This document shows, piece by piece, positions 24,991-34,422 of a stretch of DNA of 64,000 bases (positions are counted from its first letter, which is position 1; the number at the start of each line of letters is the position of its first letter). The position numbers and the translations under genes were made by a program. Source of the DNA: Dysgonomonas hofstadii (GTDB taxonomy: Bacteria; Bacteroidota; Bacteroidia; Bacteroidales; Dysgonomonadaceae); contig NZ_JACIEP010000003.1 of NCBI RefSeq assembly GCF_014196915.1, positions 124,001 through 188,000 of the forward strand, in the 5' to 3' direction. The notes below the pieces were generated by a model, which did no database searches, was not told where the DNA came from, and saw only the letters and a program-made list of their open reading frames with translations.

Positions 24991-26235
24991 TTACAATTTA
25001 TTTTTTAATGCTAATATACGTTGCATTTCGTTGAAAACGATCATATAGCCTTCATCGACACCCATACCCGGTTTTGCCAGATATTGTATTGGTGAGGTTG
25101 CCATTGCGATATGCGCACAGACTTCGGCTGAGCGATTCGTTTCGTTGCATGTTCCACCCAGATAAGCCCCCATGCCGTTTATTTTACAATAGATCACCGC
25201 TTCAATGGAGTTATTGATGCCCCCAAGATCAGGAGTTTTTATCTGTGCCATATGTCCGGCTTTATTCATCGCAAAATCCTGAATGTCTTCGAGTGTATTA
25301 CACCATTCATCAGCGACTATCTCTGCTTTGATACCTTTATCTTCCATCAACTGGCGAATCCTGCTCAATGCATTTATCTGCGCGATCTTTTCTCCCATAT
25401 CCACAGGCCCTTCTATCCGTATATGGAAAGGTTTGGCTATCACTTCCAGTGTGCCGATATATTCGGCGATCTTTTCAAAATCATTGTCGAATACAGGCCC
25501 TAGCGTTCCATATACGTCTATATGTATAACAGGGCTATAACCTTCATACGGTTTAAACTGCAAGATACGGTTTTTCAGCCATTCTACATAAGCCTGTAAT
25601 TTTTCACCTTTCAACCCGGTCTTTTCTTCCACATTATTAAACAGGGCATGAGGAAGTACATCCGCACCTTTCATAATCATTTTGTCGGCGTTGAGATAGC
25701 GGTCGTCGCCCGATTGGGAAAAAATAGGAATAATGCTATCTGATATGCTTGTCCCGTACTCATCAGCGATAACCTGCGCCATTAGCTTTGATCTACTTTT
25801 GGCGACAGCGTCGAGACAGGCTTGTGTTACACCGTAACGAATGGCTGTATGGTATATTTTTCCTGTTTCGGGGTTGATGCCTTTATCCACAATGTCGGCC
25901 ATTTCACGAAATGAAGAGATTTCTTTTCCTTTATATAATGGTGCTATATATTTTTCTATAACAGGTATAAAATCTTTGGCAAGGAACAATGGGTCGCGTC
26001 CGCCTGCTCCCGAATATTGCACTGCCGCACAATCGCCATGAGCAATGGCGCCGTTTTCCAGGATAAATAATACTGAAATGGCTTCTCCCGCCTGTCTTAC
26101 CGCCGTAAATCCCGGAGTCATAGGTTCACCTTCATAAAATGCGCCATCGTGTTTTGCTCCTGCTTTTATGGCTTTCTGATCGTCGAAGAAAAAACCTGTT
26201 TTTCCCTGCGCACAAATTACATCGACTATTTTCAT
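24991..26235 (-). CDS. mal: Methylaspartate ammonia-lyase
   Basis: Mal removes ammonia from (2S,3S)-3-methylaspartate to give mesaconate, the second step of the methylaspartate pathway. The 414-residue length and enolase-superfamily layout fit. HIDVYGTLGPVFDND and RIEGPVDMG supply metal-ligand acids. MAQIKTPDLGGINNSIEAV contains the catalytic Lys, which I align with Lys331 of the characterised clostridial and Citrobacter enzymes. GGTCNETNRSAEVCAHIAMA is the C-terminal family signature. It follows glmE by 32 bases and is separated from the DUF1446 gene by 95 bases of AT-rich short repeats. Secure. Confidence 0.97.
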   Translation of the reverse strand: MKIVDVICAQGKTGFFFDDQKAIKAGAKHDGAFYEGEPMTPGFTAVRQAGEAISVLFILENGAIAHGDCAAVQYSGAGGRDPLFLAKDFIPVIEKYIAPLYKGKEISSFREMADIVDKGINPETGKIYHTAIRYGVTQACLDAVAKSRSKLMAQVIADEYGTSISDSIIPIFSQSGDDRYLNADKMIMKGADVLPHALFNNVEEKTGLKGEKLQAYVEWLKNRILQFKPYEGYSPVIHIDVYGTLGPVFDNDFEKIAEYIGTLEVIAKPFHIRIEGPVDMGEKIAQINALSRIRQLMEDKGIKAEIVADEWCNTLEDIQDFAMNKAGHMAQIKTPDLGGINNSIEAVIYCKINGMGAYLGGTCNETNRSAEVCAHIAMATSPIQYLAKPGMGVDEGYMIVFNEMQRILALKNKL

Positions 26236-26267
26236 AACTGTATTTTTATAATGATTGATATTCTTGT

Positions 26268-27728
26268 TTATGAACGACTGGTTGGTCTGCCGACAAGAAA
26301 TCCTTTTCCTATGGCATATACATCGTCAATCACCATCTGGAAACTTACTGGACGTTTTTCGTAAGCGGCCCTTTCTTCCAGTTTCTGACGATGGAAGATT
26401 TTCAGGTCTTCAGAGAAAGGAACATTTCCTATTTCGAGGAATCGTACGGCTCCCATATTGTCCCGGGCCGGCATAATCTTACCTGCGTTGTATTTGCTCG
26501 GTGCAAAAGGAATGTCGATGACCCCGGCCTCGAATGCGCGGACTGTGCCGACTGCATAGTCGCCATGTCCCAGTTCTTCTACTTTATCCAGGATACATCT
26601 CATTTCTTTCATAATAATTTCACTCTCGGCGACCACGGCAGGGATATCTACAAAACTCTGGTCTTTCAGCATCGATGTAAGTTGCTTGCTTGCTTTCAGC
26701 CCTGCAGCATTGGCTTCTTTAGTTGGTACCCCCATAGCTTCGTGAGGAGTTTTTACGATCACTTTGGTCGCTTTTGCCAGTACAGCTGCTGCTGCTCCCC
26801 ATGAGATGACGGCAAACGATTTGGATTCGTCCTGCGGAAATCCGCCCATCCATTGATGGAATACCGTTGTAACCCTAACATCAGTAAAGCCGAATTTATC
26901 AAGATATTCCCGTGTCATTATATTCAGAGAACGTATAGCGGCTACATCCTGAATGAGGTTTCCGCATTGTCCGTAGCCCACTGTTATATCTTTCACTCCT
27001 TGTGTAGCGGCAAGAATAGATTCTATAACAGCAACGCTATTCGAAATACATGGAGGGACAAGCGTCCCCGTCAACGGGCCGAATGGCTCCCTGTTGATGG
27101 AGACACCCGCTTCTTCGTATAAACCGATCAGACGGTCGGCATACTGCCAGTGAGCAATTGTTTTTTCAAGTGAGTGATTCTTCGAATATGGTATATTGTA
27201 AGAAATACCACCACCTTCATACGAGGTGAAACCTCCGGCTATGGCTATTTCTGTAAGTAATCTGGCATCGGGAGTTCCATGGCGCACCTGTACCGGACTT
27301 TTAAGCGAAGAAGTCACAGTGCGGCAAATATCCACACCATAATTCACGGCAGGAAAACCGTTGAGCATGGAACGTCCTGTTTCTTTACTTTTCTCTATTC
27401 CTATCTCGGCTTCTTTGTATCTGTTCAGACGGGTATAGCTGTCGATGGTAGTCGGCAATAAGTCGGCTTCACCTTCAGTTTCCAGATATTGCAGCAACTT
27501 GATATGTTCGGCGTAAAGAGCTACTCCCGCGCGAGGCTGGATCAGCGTGACCCCTTCTGCCGCTGCTTTTGCTAGTTTTTCACCAAAGCGTTTTTTTGCG
27601 GGAATTTCTTTCTGATATTTGACCGCTTCGTCAAAATCAACGCCTTTTCCCGTAGGCCAATGCTCCAAAACTTCTTTGCGTTCGGCAAAAAAATCGTCGT
27701 TAGATAACTTTACGTTTTTAATTTCCAT
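26268..27728 (-). CDS. glmE: Glutamate mutase epsilon subunit
   Basis: GlmE (MutE) is the substrate-binding barrel subunit of adenosylcobalamin-dependent glutamate mutase, which rearranges L-glutamate to (2S,3S)-3-methylaspartate. The 486-residue length is typical. Family sequences include [76 protein letters not shown] and [17 protein letters not shown]. The active complex is a GlmE dimer capped by two GlmS subunits holding the B12 cofactor. All accessory genes are present just upstream (glmL, glmS). Secure. Confidence 0.97.
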   Translation of the reverse strand: MEIKNVKLSNDDFFAERKEVLEHWPTGKGVDFDEAVKYQKEIPAKKRFGEKLAKAAAEGVTLIQPRAGVALYAEHIKLLQYLETEGEADLLPTTIDSYTRLNRYKEAEIGIEKSKETGRSMLNGFPAVNYGVDICRTVTSSLKSPVQVRHGTPDARLLTEIAIAGGFTSYEGGGISYNIPYSKNHSLEKTIAHWQYADRLIGLYEEAGVSINREPFGPLTGTLVPPCISNSVAVIESILAATQGVKDITVGYGQCGNLIQDVAAIRSLNIMTREYLDKFGFTDVRVTTVFHQWMGGFPQDESKSFAVISWGAAAAVLAKATKVIVKTPHEAMGVPTKEANAAGLKASKQLTSMLKDQSFVDIPAVVAESEIIMKEMRCILDKVEELGHGDYAVGTVRAFEAGVIDIPFAPSKYNAGKIMPARDNMGAVRFLEIGNVPFSEDLKIFHRQKLEERAAYEKRPVSFQMVIDDVYAIGKGFLVGRPTSRS

Positions 27729-27761
27729 TTGGTTTACCCTCCTCGGTTCAATTATTTTAGG

Positions 27762-29141
27762 TTATATTTTTATTATTTCTTTTTTCATTATATCTAAGGC
27801 CAAATCGGGATCGGCTTTTGCCAGAAGTCCCATCGAGGCGAAAATGTATTTTTTATCCAGCAGGTATTCCGGTTCCCGGGGTTTCATATAATTATATTTT
27901 CCCGGATTGTATTTTGCTCCTCCCAATATGAATGACGGATTGCTACTGTTTATTATGGCGCCTCCTATACCTATTATATAAGGTATTCCGGTAAGGTCTT
28001 TTCCTGTAAGGGTAAATATCTCACCCATTGGGGAATAGGAGCTTTCCAATATACCACAGTGCCTTTCTACGGCTATTTCCACAGCACTTCTGGCAAGTAG
28101 TTCTTCAATGATGGATTCCTCAGCATTCATTGCTATGGTATCAGGATTCTTATTGCATTGCGAAATCCAATCCAGAATAGTGTTTTTGATTATTCCCGAT
28201 TGTTTTTCCAGAGAATCGAAATCGATGCTTTCAGCCATTGAATTCAGGCTATACCGCATTCCCAGATCACCTTCGACCGTACGTTTGCTGAATGGTTCGG
28301 GCAATCCTTTTTCCAAAATGTTTTCCATCTGCGGCTTTCCGTCAGCCATTGAATATACATCGGTGGTTGCCCCACCCAGATCTACTGCCATAAAATCGCC
28401 AATGCCTTTGGCGGTTTCCATGCCTTTACTGAGCAGTTCACATGCCGACATAACGGCCAATGGGGTAGGGATAACCTCGTTCGAAGCCATTGCCTGTACA
28501 CCCGAAAGACCTTTAGCCTCAATGATCTTTTTTATAAAGAGTTCACGTATGCTTTGCTTGGCAGGTTCAATATTAAGCTTATTAAAGACAGGCATTACAT
28601 TATCTGTAATGATAAAGTCTTTCCCCGAATCCTTAAATATTTCTTCTATTTCGTCGGAAGCACACTTATTGCCAGCTACGATTATGGAAAAATCGGCCGG
28701 GATGTTTTTCAGGCGTCCGGCATTTGCAATGATTACTTCTTTATTTCCTCCGTCGGTACCTCCGCAAAGTAGTACGAGATCAGGTCGTATGCCAAGTATT
28801 TCTTTTTCTTCGGCTGAAGATATTTCAAAAGAGTATGTTTTGATAACTTTCGCTCCGGCACTTGATACAGCCATTTTAGCGGCTTTGGCGGTCAGTTCGG
28901 GAACCAGCCCGAGGGCGACCATCTTTAACCCGCCTCCGGCACTGCTACAACAAAGTATCTGATCGAAGTGATTTTTCCCTATTGTTTGTTCGAGTTTGAG
29001 CAAAGCGGTGTTATACCCGTTAATGATATCTGTGTCAATCGTGGTAAAGGCACTGGCAGTACCCATTATGGTCCTGTTTTCGGCATCTATGGCAGTTAGT
29101 TTGGTGTATGTGCTGCCAAAGTCGACCGTCAAGTATTTCAT
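27762..29141 (-). CDS. glmL: Glutamate mutase-associated ASKHA ATPase GlmL (MutL)
   Basis: GlmL is an ATPase of the actin/hexokinase/Hsp70 superfamily found with glutamate and related B12 mutases; it is thought to reactivate the mutase or deliver cofactor. The 459-residue protein begins with the phosphate-1 loop TVDFGSTYTKLTAIDA, carries the second phosphate motif MAVDLGGATTDVYSMADG near residue 245, and the adenosine-type loop GIGGAIINSSNPS near residue 397. It lies between glmS (11 bases) and glmE (33 bases), the same order as in clostridial operons. A long open frame on the opposite strand is a coding shadow. Confidence 0.95.
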   Translation of the reverse strand: MKYLTVDFGSTYTKLTAIDAENRTIMGTASAFTTIDTDIINGYNTALLKLEQTIGKNHFDQILCCSSAGGGLKMVALGLVPELTAKAAKMAVSSAGAKVIKTYSFEISSAEEKEILGIRPDLVLLCGGTDGGNKEVIIANAGRLKNIPADFSIIVAGNKCASDEIEEIFKDSGKDFIITDNVMPVFNKLNIEPAKQSIRELFIKKIIEAKGLSGVQAMASNEVIPTPLAVMSACELLSKGMETAKGIGDFMAVDLGGATTDVYSMADGKPQMENILEKGLPEPFSKRTVEGDLGMRYSLNSMAESIDFDSLEKQSGIIKNTILDWISQCNKNPDTIAMNAEESIIEELLARSAVEIAVERHCGILESSYSPMGEIFTLTGKDLTGIPYIIGIGGAIINSSNPSFILGGAKYNPGKYNYMKPREPEYLLDKKYIFASMGLLAKADPDLALDIMKKEIIKI

Positions 29142-29152
29142 GACAAAAAGAA

Positions 29153-29560
29153 TTAACCTATTAGTTCATTCAAATCGTGGATTGTTGTTTCTAAGGTTGT
29201 TCCCGGAGGGTATGCACGCGTAAAACCCATATTGATGAATCTTTTTTCAACATCGGCAAAATCCTGCTTACCTACTACCAGATTTCCTCCGGCCAATAAA
29301 GGGATGTTTTTTAGTCCGGCTTCTTCACACTTTTCACGAAGGCCGTTGCAATCAATCTCTCCGTGTCCGTAGAGAGACGAAACGACTATGGCATCGGCAT
29401 TTGTTTCTATGGCCGCATCTATAAATTCTTCCTGAGAAACCATAACCCCAAGATTCACAACGTTGAATCCTGCTTCTTCAAGGGCAAATGCAAGGATTTT
29501 ATTACCTACGGCATGCACATCGGCACCGATAACACCGGTAACAATAGTTTTTGTTTTCAT
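29153..29560 (-). CDS. glmS: Glutamate mutase sigma subunit (B12-binding)
   Basis: GlmS (MutS) binds adenosylcobalamin in its base-off/His-on form. The 135-residue protein shows the DxHxxG signature as [21 protein letters not shown], where the His coordinates cobalt, followed by [35 protein letters not shown] and AGGNLVVG, which line the dimethylbenzimidazole pocket. It is the first gene of a nine-gene minus-strand operon that ends with the hydratase subunits. No cobalamin riboswitch (no GCCACTG B12 box) is visible upstream. Confidence 0.97.
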   Translation of the reverse strand: MKTKTIVTGVIGADVHAVGNKILAFALEEAGFNVVNLGVMVSQEEFIDAAIETNADAIVVSSLYGHGEIDCNGLREKCEEAGLKNIPLLAGGNLVVGKQDFADVEKRFINMGFTRAYPPGTTLETTIHDLNELIG

Positions 29561-29869
29561 GGTTTGTTTTTAATATATAGGTCTTTTAGGTCAATTTGTC
29601 ACGAGTATTAAAATGATATTTTATTGTTCAGAAATACGATGTAAATGTACAAAATAAAAGCAATATGAAATAATATTAACTATAATTAACTAATTAGAAT
29701 TCTTTAATATTGAATTTTTGGTTTTGTGTGTGTAAAAAATAAAGTAAATGGACTTCGAAAAACAACAATCTTAAAACAATATAAATTCTGAGCTGTTAAG
29801 AAGAAGAGGCAAAAAAAATGTATCTTTGTCTGGATTTTACAAATTATTGCATAAAGAAATAACTATTAT
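29561..29869. other. Divergent intergenic region between glmS and mlaE-like genes
   Basis: This is 309 bases, strongly AT-rich. I see a -7 element for the plus-strand gene at 29821-29828, and only a 7-of-8 match for the glmS side (TTATTTTG on the minus strand near 29650-29660). No riboswitch, small RNA or coding frame is convincing. Confidence 0.5.
29821..29828 (+). promoter_or_regulatory. -7 promoter element of the mlaE-mlaF-xth group
   Basis: TATCTTTG matches TAnnTTTG and lies 41 bases before the MlaE start. The same octamer serves tRNA-Cys at 42260. No TTTG at the ideal spacing. Confidence 0.6.
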
Positions 29870-30619
29870 ATGTTTTTGATATCTATTTTCGACAAATTGG
29901 GAAAATACACGCTTCTGATGCAAAAAGTTTTTACCAAGCCCCAGAGGTGGAATGTATTTCTTCGCCAGTATATGGATGAAATAAGCAAATTGGGTGTAAA
30001 TTCCATCTGGATTGTAGTCATTATTTCTTTTTTCATCGGTGCTGTTATTGTAGTACAAATAAAACTGAATATTGATTCACCTTTTATGCCGCGTTATACG
30101 GTAGGGTATGTCTCCCGTGAAATTTTGATACTTGAGTTTTCATCCACTATAATGTGTCTGATCCTTGCCGGAAAGGTGGGGTCGAATATTGCTTCGGAAA
30201 TAGGGACGATGCAGGTTACAGAGCAGATAGATGCTCTGGAAATTATGGGCGTCAATTCGGCTAATTATATAATATTGCCTAAGATCGTAGCCCTTATGAG
30301 CTTTGTTCCTGTACTTGTGATATTGAGTATGTTTTTTGGGGTGATAGGTGGTTTTGCTGTCTGTATCTTCGGTCAGGTAATGCCGGCTGACACATTCCAG
30401 TATGGATTGCAATTTTTCTTCAAGGAGTTTTATGTATGGTATGCGCTTATTAAAACAATTATTTTCGCTTTCATTATATCTTCGGTAGCCTCATATTATG
30501 GTTATGCGGCCCGTGGCGGATCGCTCGATGTGGGAAAGGCCAGTACCGACTCGGTGGTAATGAGCAGTATTCTGATTTTGATTGCCGACCTGTTGCTCAC
30601 TCAATTGATGATGTCATGA
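29870..30619 (+). CDS. mlaE: MlaE-family ABC transporter permease
   Basis: The inner-membrane permease of the Mla-type phospholipid transporter that maintains outer-membrane lipid asymmetry. The 249-residue protein has the family's loops VQIKLNIDSPFMPRYTVGYVSREILILEFSS, AGKVGSNIASEIGTMQVTEQIDALEIMGVNSANYIILPKIVAL, and a C-terminal YYGYAARGGSLDVGKASTDSVVMSS. About five hydrophobic segments are visible. It overlaps the ATPase gene by 4 bases, so the two subunits are coupled. The substrate-binding MCE subunit (MlaD) is not adjacent and is presumably elsewhere. Confidence 0.93.
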   Translation: MFLISIFDKLGKYTLLMQKVFTKPQRWNVFLRQYMDEISKLGVNSIWIVVIISFFIGAVIVVQIKLNIDSPFMPRYTVGYVSREILILEFSSTIMCLILAGKVGSNIASEIGTMQVTEQIDALEIMGVNSANYIILPKIVALMSFVPVLVILSMFFGVIGGFAVCIFGQVMPADTFQYGLQFFFKEFYVWYALIKTIIFAFIISSVASYYGYAARGGSLDVGKASTDSVVMSSILILIADLLLTQLMMS

Positions 30620-31392
30620 TAGAAGTAAAGAATTTATATAAATCATTCGACGGACGAGAAGTTCTCTCTGATATAAACATTATATTCGAGGCAGGAAAGA
30701 CCAACCTGATAATTGGCCGTAGTGGCTCAGGAAAGACTGTATTGCTGAAAAATCTTGTCGGACTGATGCGTCCTACAAGTGGGCAAATATTGTATGACGG
30801 GCGCGACTTACCTAAAATGAGTGCAAAGGAGATGAAAGATCTTCGTCAGGAGATGGGAATGATTTTTCAGGGTTCGGCTTTATTCGATTCGATGACTGTG
30901 TTCGAAAATGTGCGATTCCCATTGATGATGTTCTCTAAAATGTCGAAAGCCGAACAGGACAAACGCACCCAGTTCTGCCTTGAACGTGTGAATCTGGGAG
31001 ACTCCGGACATTTATATCCATCCGAGATTAGTGGAGGTATGATGAAGCGCTCGGCTATTGCGCGAGCTATAGCTCTTAATCCGAAATATTTATTCTGTGA
31101 TGAGCCAAACTCAGGTTTGGATCCTCAAACTTCTCTGGTTATCGACGACCTTATTCATGATATTACCAAGGAATATAAAATGACAACCGTTATTAATACG
31201 CATGATATGAACTCTGTAATGGGTATCGGCGAACGCATAAACTTTATTAAAGAAGGGCAGTTGGAATGGCAGGGAACCAGCAAAGATGTTATGTCATCTA
31301 CGAACGAAGATTTCAATGATTTTGTATTTGCGTCCGATCTGTTTAAGAAAGTAAAGGCTGCCGAAAATGAAGGTATAAAACTAACTGATTAA
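30616..31392 (+). CDS. mlaF: Mla-type ABC transporter ATPase
   Basis: A 258-residue ABC ATPase, partner of the MlaE-like permease. Walker A is GRSGSGKTVLLKNL, the Q-loop lies in MGMIFQGSALFDSMTVFENV, the signature is EISGGMMKRSAIARAI, Walker B is YLFCDEPNSGLDP, and the switch His is in INTHDMNSV. SALFDSMTVFENVRFP is characteristic of the MlaF subgroup. Translation is coupled to the permease. The exonuclease III gene follows 12 bases later and is likely co-transcribed. The direction of lipid transport cannot be read from sequence. Confidence 0.94.
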   Translation: MIEVKNLYKSFDGREVLSDINIIFEAGKTNLIIGRSGSGKTVLLKNLVGLMRPTSGQILYDGRDLPKMSAKEMKDLRQEMGMIFQGSALFDSMTVFENVRFPLMMFSKMSKAEQDKRTQFCLERVNLGDSGHLYPSEISGGMMKRSAIARAIALNPKYLFCDEPNSGLDPQTSLVIDDLIHDITKEYKMTTVINTHDMNSVMGIGERINFIKEGQLEWQGTSKDVMSSTNEDFNDFVFASDLFKKVKAAENEGIKLTD

Positions 31393-31404
31393 AATATCGC
31401 ATCG

Positions 31405-32169
31405 ATGAAAATCATATCATATAATGTAAACGGTATACGTGCTGCGGCAAATAAAGGACTTTACCAATGGATTGAAAAAGAATCACCGGATGTGCTTTGT
31501 TTACAGGAAATAAAGGCAACGGAAGATCAGATAGACGTTATAACGCTCCGGTCTCTCGGGTATAATTATTATTTCCATCCTGCCGAAAAAAAAGGTTACA
31601 GTGGTGTCGCTATTTTGTCGAAACTGGAACCCGATCATGTAAAGATAGGTATGGGAATCCCTGAGTTTGACAGAGAAGGCAGGGTGTTACGTGCCGATTA
31701 TGGTGATCTGACAGTCATATGTGTATATATTCCTTCGGGTACGATGGGGGATATCCGTCAGGAAATAAAGATGCGTTTCCTTGCCGATTTCACCGGCTTT
31801 ATAAATGAATTGCGAAAAGAAAGGCCGCAGATACTGGTCTGTGGCGATTATAATATATGTCATAAGCCAATAGATATTAACCATCCCGAACGTCACACCA
31901 AAAGTTCGGGCTTCTTACCTGAAGAACGTCAGTGGTTCGATGAGTTTATTGATACGGGATTGATAGATACATTCCGTGTATATGACCAGAGTGCCGAAAA
32001 GTACAGCTGGTGGAGTTATCGTGCCGGAGCCAGGGGGAAAAATCTGGGCTGGCGCATCGATTACCATATTATATCGGAGGCGGCAAAACATCGTCTTAAA
32101 GGCGCTTCTATTCTGAATGAAATTTACTTTTCAGATCATTGCCCGGTAGTGGTGGAGATGGATTTTTAA
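31405..32169 (+). CDS. xth: Exodeoxyribonuclease III (AP endonuclease)
   Basis: A 254-residue enzyme that incises DNA at abasic sites in base-excision repair. Motifs of the EEP fold are intact: [22 protein letters not shown] with the metal-binding Glu, [16 protein letters not shown] with the Asp/Asn pair, [19 protein letters not shown], and the terminal [12 protein letters not shown] with the catalytic Asp-His. It ends the mlaE-mlaF-xth group and is followed by a strong terminator. Confidence 0.96.
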   Translation: MKIISYNVNGIRAAANKGLYQWIEKESPDVLCLQEIKATEDQIDVITLRSLGYNYYFHPAEKKGYSGVAILSKLEPDHVKIGMGIPEFDREGRVLRADYGDLTVICVYIPSGTMGDIRQEIKMRFLADFTGFINELRKERPQILVCGDYNICHKPIDINHPERHTKSSGFLPEERQWFDEFIDTGLIDTFRVYDQSAEKYSWWSYRAGARGKNLGWRIDYHIISEAAKHRLKGASILNEIYFSDHCPVVVEMDF

Positions 32170-32189
32170 ATGATAAAAAGCTATAAAAT

Positions 32190-32230
32190 AAACAAGGAAA
32201 ATCAACAAATAATGTTGATTTTCCTTGTTT
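32190..32230 (+). terminator. Terminator after xth
   Basis: A perfect 17-base inverted repeat (32190-32206 and 32214-32230) with a 7-base loop; the 3' arm ends GTTTTAT. It begins 20 bases after the xth stop codon. Confidence 0.85.
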
Positions 32231-32289
32231 TATGTAACAGTATGGCTGATTGTTTCGTCTTCTTATTAAACCGGTAACTTAATAATATT

Positions 32290-33486
32290 ATGAAAAAAAT
32301 TTCATTGTTTATTGTAATTGCTTTATTTTCTGCACATTCCGTTAATGCGCAAAATGAGAATAGTAATCAGAAAGAAGATTTTGAATCGTTTATGGGAACT
32401 GTTTTTCAACAGGTTGGTAAGTGTTTTGAGGAAAAAGATTATTTGTGCGCAAAGAATAATTTGCTGGAAGTCGAGAATAAATATTTAATGCTTGGAAAAG
32501 ATAAGCAACGTGATTTTTCCGGTTCCTTGCAACATGTTTATTATAATCTGGCATGTGCGTACTCTATGCAGGGAAATACAGAAGAGGCTTTATTGTCGTA
32601 CGAAAAGGCTATTAAAAATGGTTATAGTAATTATAACCATTCAAAAAATGACAGTGATCTGGACAATATCAGAGCTTTTCCCAGATTCAAAGAACTTCAG
32701 AATTCTATCCGTGAAAAAGGCGATTATACCTATATTTTACAGAAATCAGGACCATATTCGAAAGAACCTCCTGTATTTACATATCAACCACCTGGTGCAT
32801 CTGAATTACAGATTTTAAAGAAATATTTCAATTTGGATTCAATCGCAGGGGTGGGTAATGAGACATCACGCATATTGAATCTTATGACATGGGCTCACAA
32901 TCTTATCAGGCATGATGGAAATTTTATGCCGCCGATAGATAAACGTACAGCAATATCATTATATGAATATGCAAAAGAACACGATAAAGGCATAAATTGC
33001 AGGGCTTTGGCCATATTCCTGAACGAATGTTACCTGGCGATGGGTTTTAAATCACGTTTTATAACCTGCTTGCCTAAGGATGAGAATGACTCGGATTGCC
33101 ATGTTATTAATATGGTTTATTCGGAAACATTAAACAAGTGGGTGTGGGTCGATCCTACTTTTAATACATGGGTAAAAGATGAGAATGGAAATATGCTTGG
33201 TATAGGAGAAGTAAGGAAAAGGTTGATAGAAAATAGTCCTGTGTTTATAAGTGATGATGCGAACTGGAATAATAAGATAAAATATACGAAAGAAATGTAT
33301 ATAGACAGTTATATGTCGAAGAATCTGTATTGGTTTTCTTGTACAGCTTCCAGTAGTGTCGATTCGGATATGATACGGGAATACAACTGCAAAATAGCAT
33401 TGGTGCCTCACAACTATTATCAGAAGAATAGGGATAGTCTGACTTATTATAGTCATGATGAAGATTATTTCTGGGAGAATAACTGA
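32290..33486 (+). CDS. Secreted TPR and transglutaminase-like protein
   Basis: A 398-residue exported protein of unknown function. The signal peptide is MKKISLFIVIALFSAHSVNAQ. Residues about 60-125 hold a TPR-like unit (HVYYNLACAYSMQGNTEEALLSYEKAIKNGY). The C-terminal half is a transglutaminase-like papain fold with a plausible triad: Cys in GINCRALAIFLNECYLAMGFKSRF, His in DCHVINMVYS, Asp in KWVWVDPTFNTW. Bacterial members are usually peptidases or amidases rather than crosslinking enzymes. It is flanked by terminators on both sides, so it is a single-gene unit. The substrate is unknown. Confidence 0.85.
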   Translation: MKKISLFIVIALFSAHSVNAQNENSNQKEDFESFMGTVFQQVGKCFEEKDYLCAKNNLLEVENKYLMLGKDKQRDFSGSLQHVYYNLACAYSMQGNTEEALLSYEKAIKNGYSNYNHSKNDSDLDNIRAFPRFKELQNSIREKGDYTYILQKSGPYSKEPPVFTYQPPGASELQILKKYFNLDSIAGVGNETSRILNLMTWAHNLIRHDGNFMPPIDKRTAISLYEYAKEHDKGINCRALAIFLNECYLAMGFKSRFITCLPKDENDSDCHVINMVYSETLNKWVWVDPTFNTWVKDENGNMLGIGEVRKRLIENSPVFISDDANWNNKIKYTKEMYIDSYMSKNLYWFSCTASSSVDSDMIREYNCKIALVPHNYYQKNRDSLTYYSHDEDYFWENN

Positions 33487-33517
33487 TAAAACATTATAGA
33501 TTTAATAGATAACTAAT

Positions 33518-33544
33518 AGCCTGCCATAAGCAGGCTTTTTTCTT
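33518..33544 (+). terminator. Terminator after the transglutaminase-like gene
   Basis: AGCCTGC-CATAA-GCAGGCT is followed by a long T-run (33536-33541 and beyond), 32 bases after the stop codon. A textbook intrinsic terminator. Confidence 0.92.
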
Positions 33545-33554
33545 TTTATTTTAT

Positions 33555-33562
33555 TAAATTTG
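33555..33562 (+). promoter_or_regulatory. -7 promoter element of the suf operon
   Basis: TAAATTTG matches TAnnTTTG, directly after the preceding terminator and about 100 bases before sufC. The leader between them holds two dyads, AGTTCA/GAACT-like and TAGTGTT...ACACTA (33603-33629), which could bind a regulator of Fe-S homeostasis or fold in the mRNA. Confidence 0.65.
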
Positions 33563-33663
33563 CGTCCTGAAGTTCAATAAATTCTGAACATATATATTTC
33601 TTTAGTGTTCAATAGATGAACAAACACTAAGAATTTAACTTTTAAACAATAACAAAATAAATA

Positions 33664-34422
33664 ATGGTGAACTTATTAAACATAAAAAATCTTCACGCCA
33701 ACGTCGAAGGCAAGGAAATACTAAAAGGATTGGATCTTGTTGTAAACGAGGGAGAAATACATGCGATAATGGGGCCTAACGGTGCCGGAAAAAGTACCTT
33801 GGCTTCTGTACTTGTAGGTAACCCCAATTTTGAAGTGACAGAGGGTGAAGTTGATTTCCGTGGACACGATCTGTTAGATATGGATCCTGAAGACAGGGCG
33901 CGCGAAGGGCTTTTCCTTAGTTTCCAGTACCCTGTTGAAATACCGGGAGTCAGTATGACGAATTTTATGCGCGCATCACTTAACGAAATACGTAAACATA
34001 AAGGCGAGGAGCCTATTTCTGCATCAGACTTTTTGAAAATGATGCGTGAAAAACGCGAATTGGTAGATTTAGATAAAGACCTTGCCGGGCGCTCGGTGAA
34101 CGAAGGTTTTTCGGGAGGAGAGAAAAAGCGTAATGAAATATTCCAGATGGCAATGCTAGAACCGAAACTGGCTATTCTGGACGAAACAGATTCGGGTCTT
34201 GATATCGATGCCTTGCGTATTGTGGCTGCAGGAGTGAACAAGCTGAGAAGTAAAGATAATGCAACAGTCGTTATAACGCACTACCAGCGTCTGCTGGACT
34301 ATATCAAGCCGGATTTTGTTCATGTGCTGTACAAAGGGCGGATAGTGAAAAGCGCAGGCCCTGAGCTGGCTTTAGAACTCGAAGAGAAAGGTTACGACTG
34401 GATTATTAAAGAATTTCAATAA
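33664..34422 (+). CDS. sufC: Fe-S cluster assembly ATPase SufC
   Basis: SufC is the ABC-type ATPase of the SUF scaffold complex that builds Fe-S clusters. The 252-residue protein has Walker A GPNGAGKSTLASVL, the Suf-specific LFLSFQYPVEIPGVSMTNFM, the signature GFSGGEKKRNEIFQMAM, Walker B LAILDETDSGLDIDAL and the switch His in VITHYQRLLDYI. Its stop codon shares a base with the sufD ATG. It is the first gene after the promoter; sufB, which normally precedes sufC in Bacteroidetes, is not here. The enzymes fed by this system include the Fe-S hydro-lyases in this window. Confidence 0.97.
   Translation: MVNLLNIKNLHANVEGKEILKGLDLVVNEGEIHAIMGPNGAGKSTLASVLVGNPNFEVTEGEVDFRGHDLLDMDPEDRAREGLFLSFQYPVEIPGVSMTNFMRASLNEIRKHKGEEPISASDFLKMMREKRELVDLDKDLAGRSVNEGFSGGEKKRNEIFQMAMLEPKLAILDETDSGLDIDALRIVAAGVNKLRSKDNATVVITHYQRLLDYIKPDFVHVLYKGRIVKSAGPELALELEEKGYDWIIKEFQ

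Noticed and set aside
28108-28962. A 284-codon plus-strand open frame
   Set aside because: It is the antisense shadow of glmL, whose conserved ASKHA motifs leave no doubt about the coding strand.
29561-29869. Possible cobalamin riboswitch before glmS
   Set aside because: B12-dependent operons often have one, but I find no B12 box (GCCACTG) or conserved stem set in the 309-base region.
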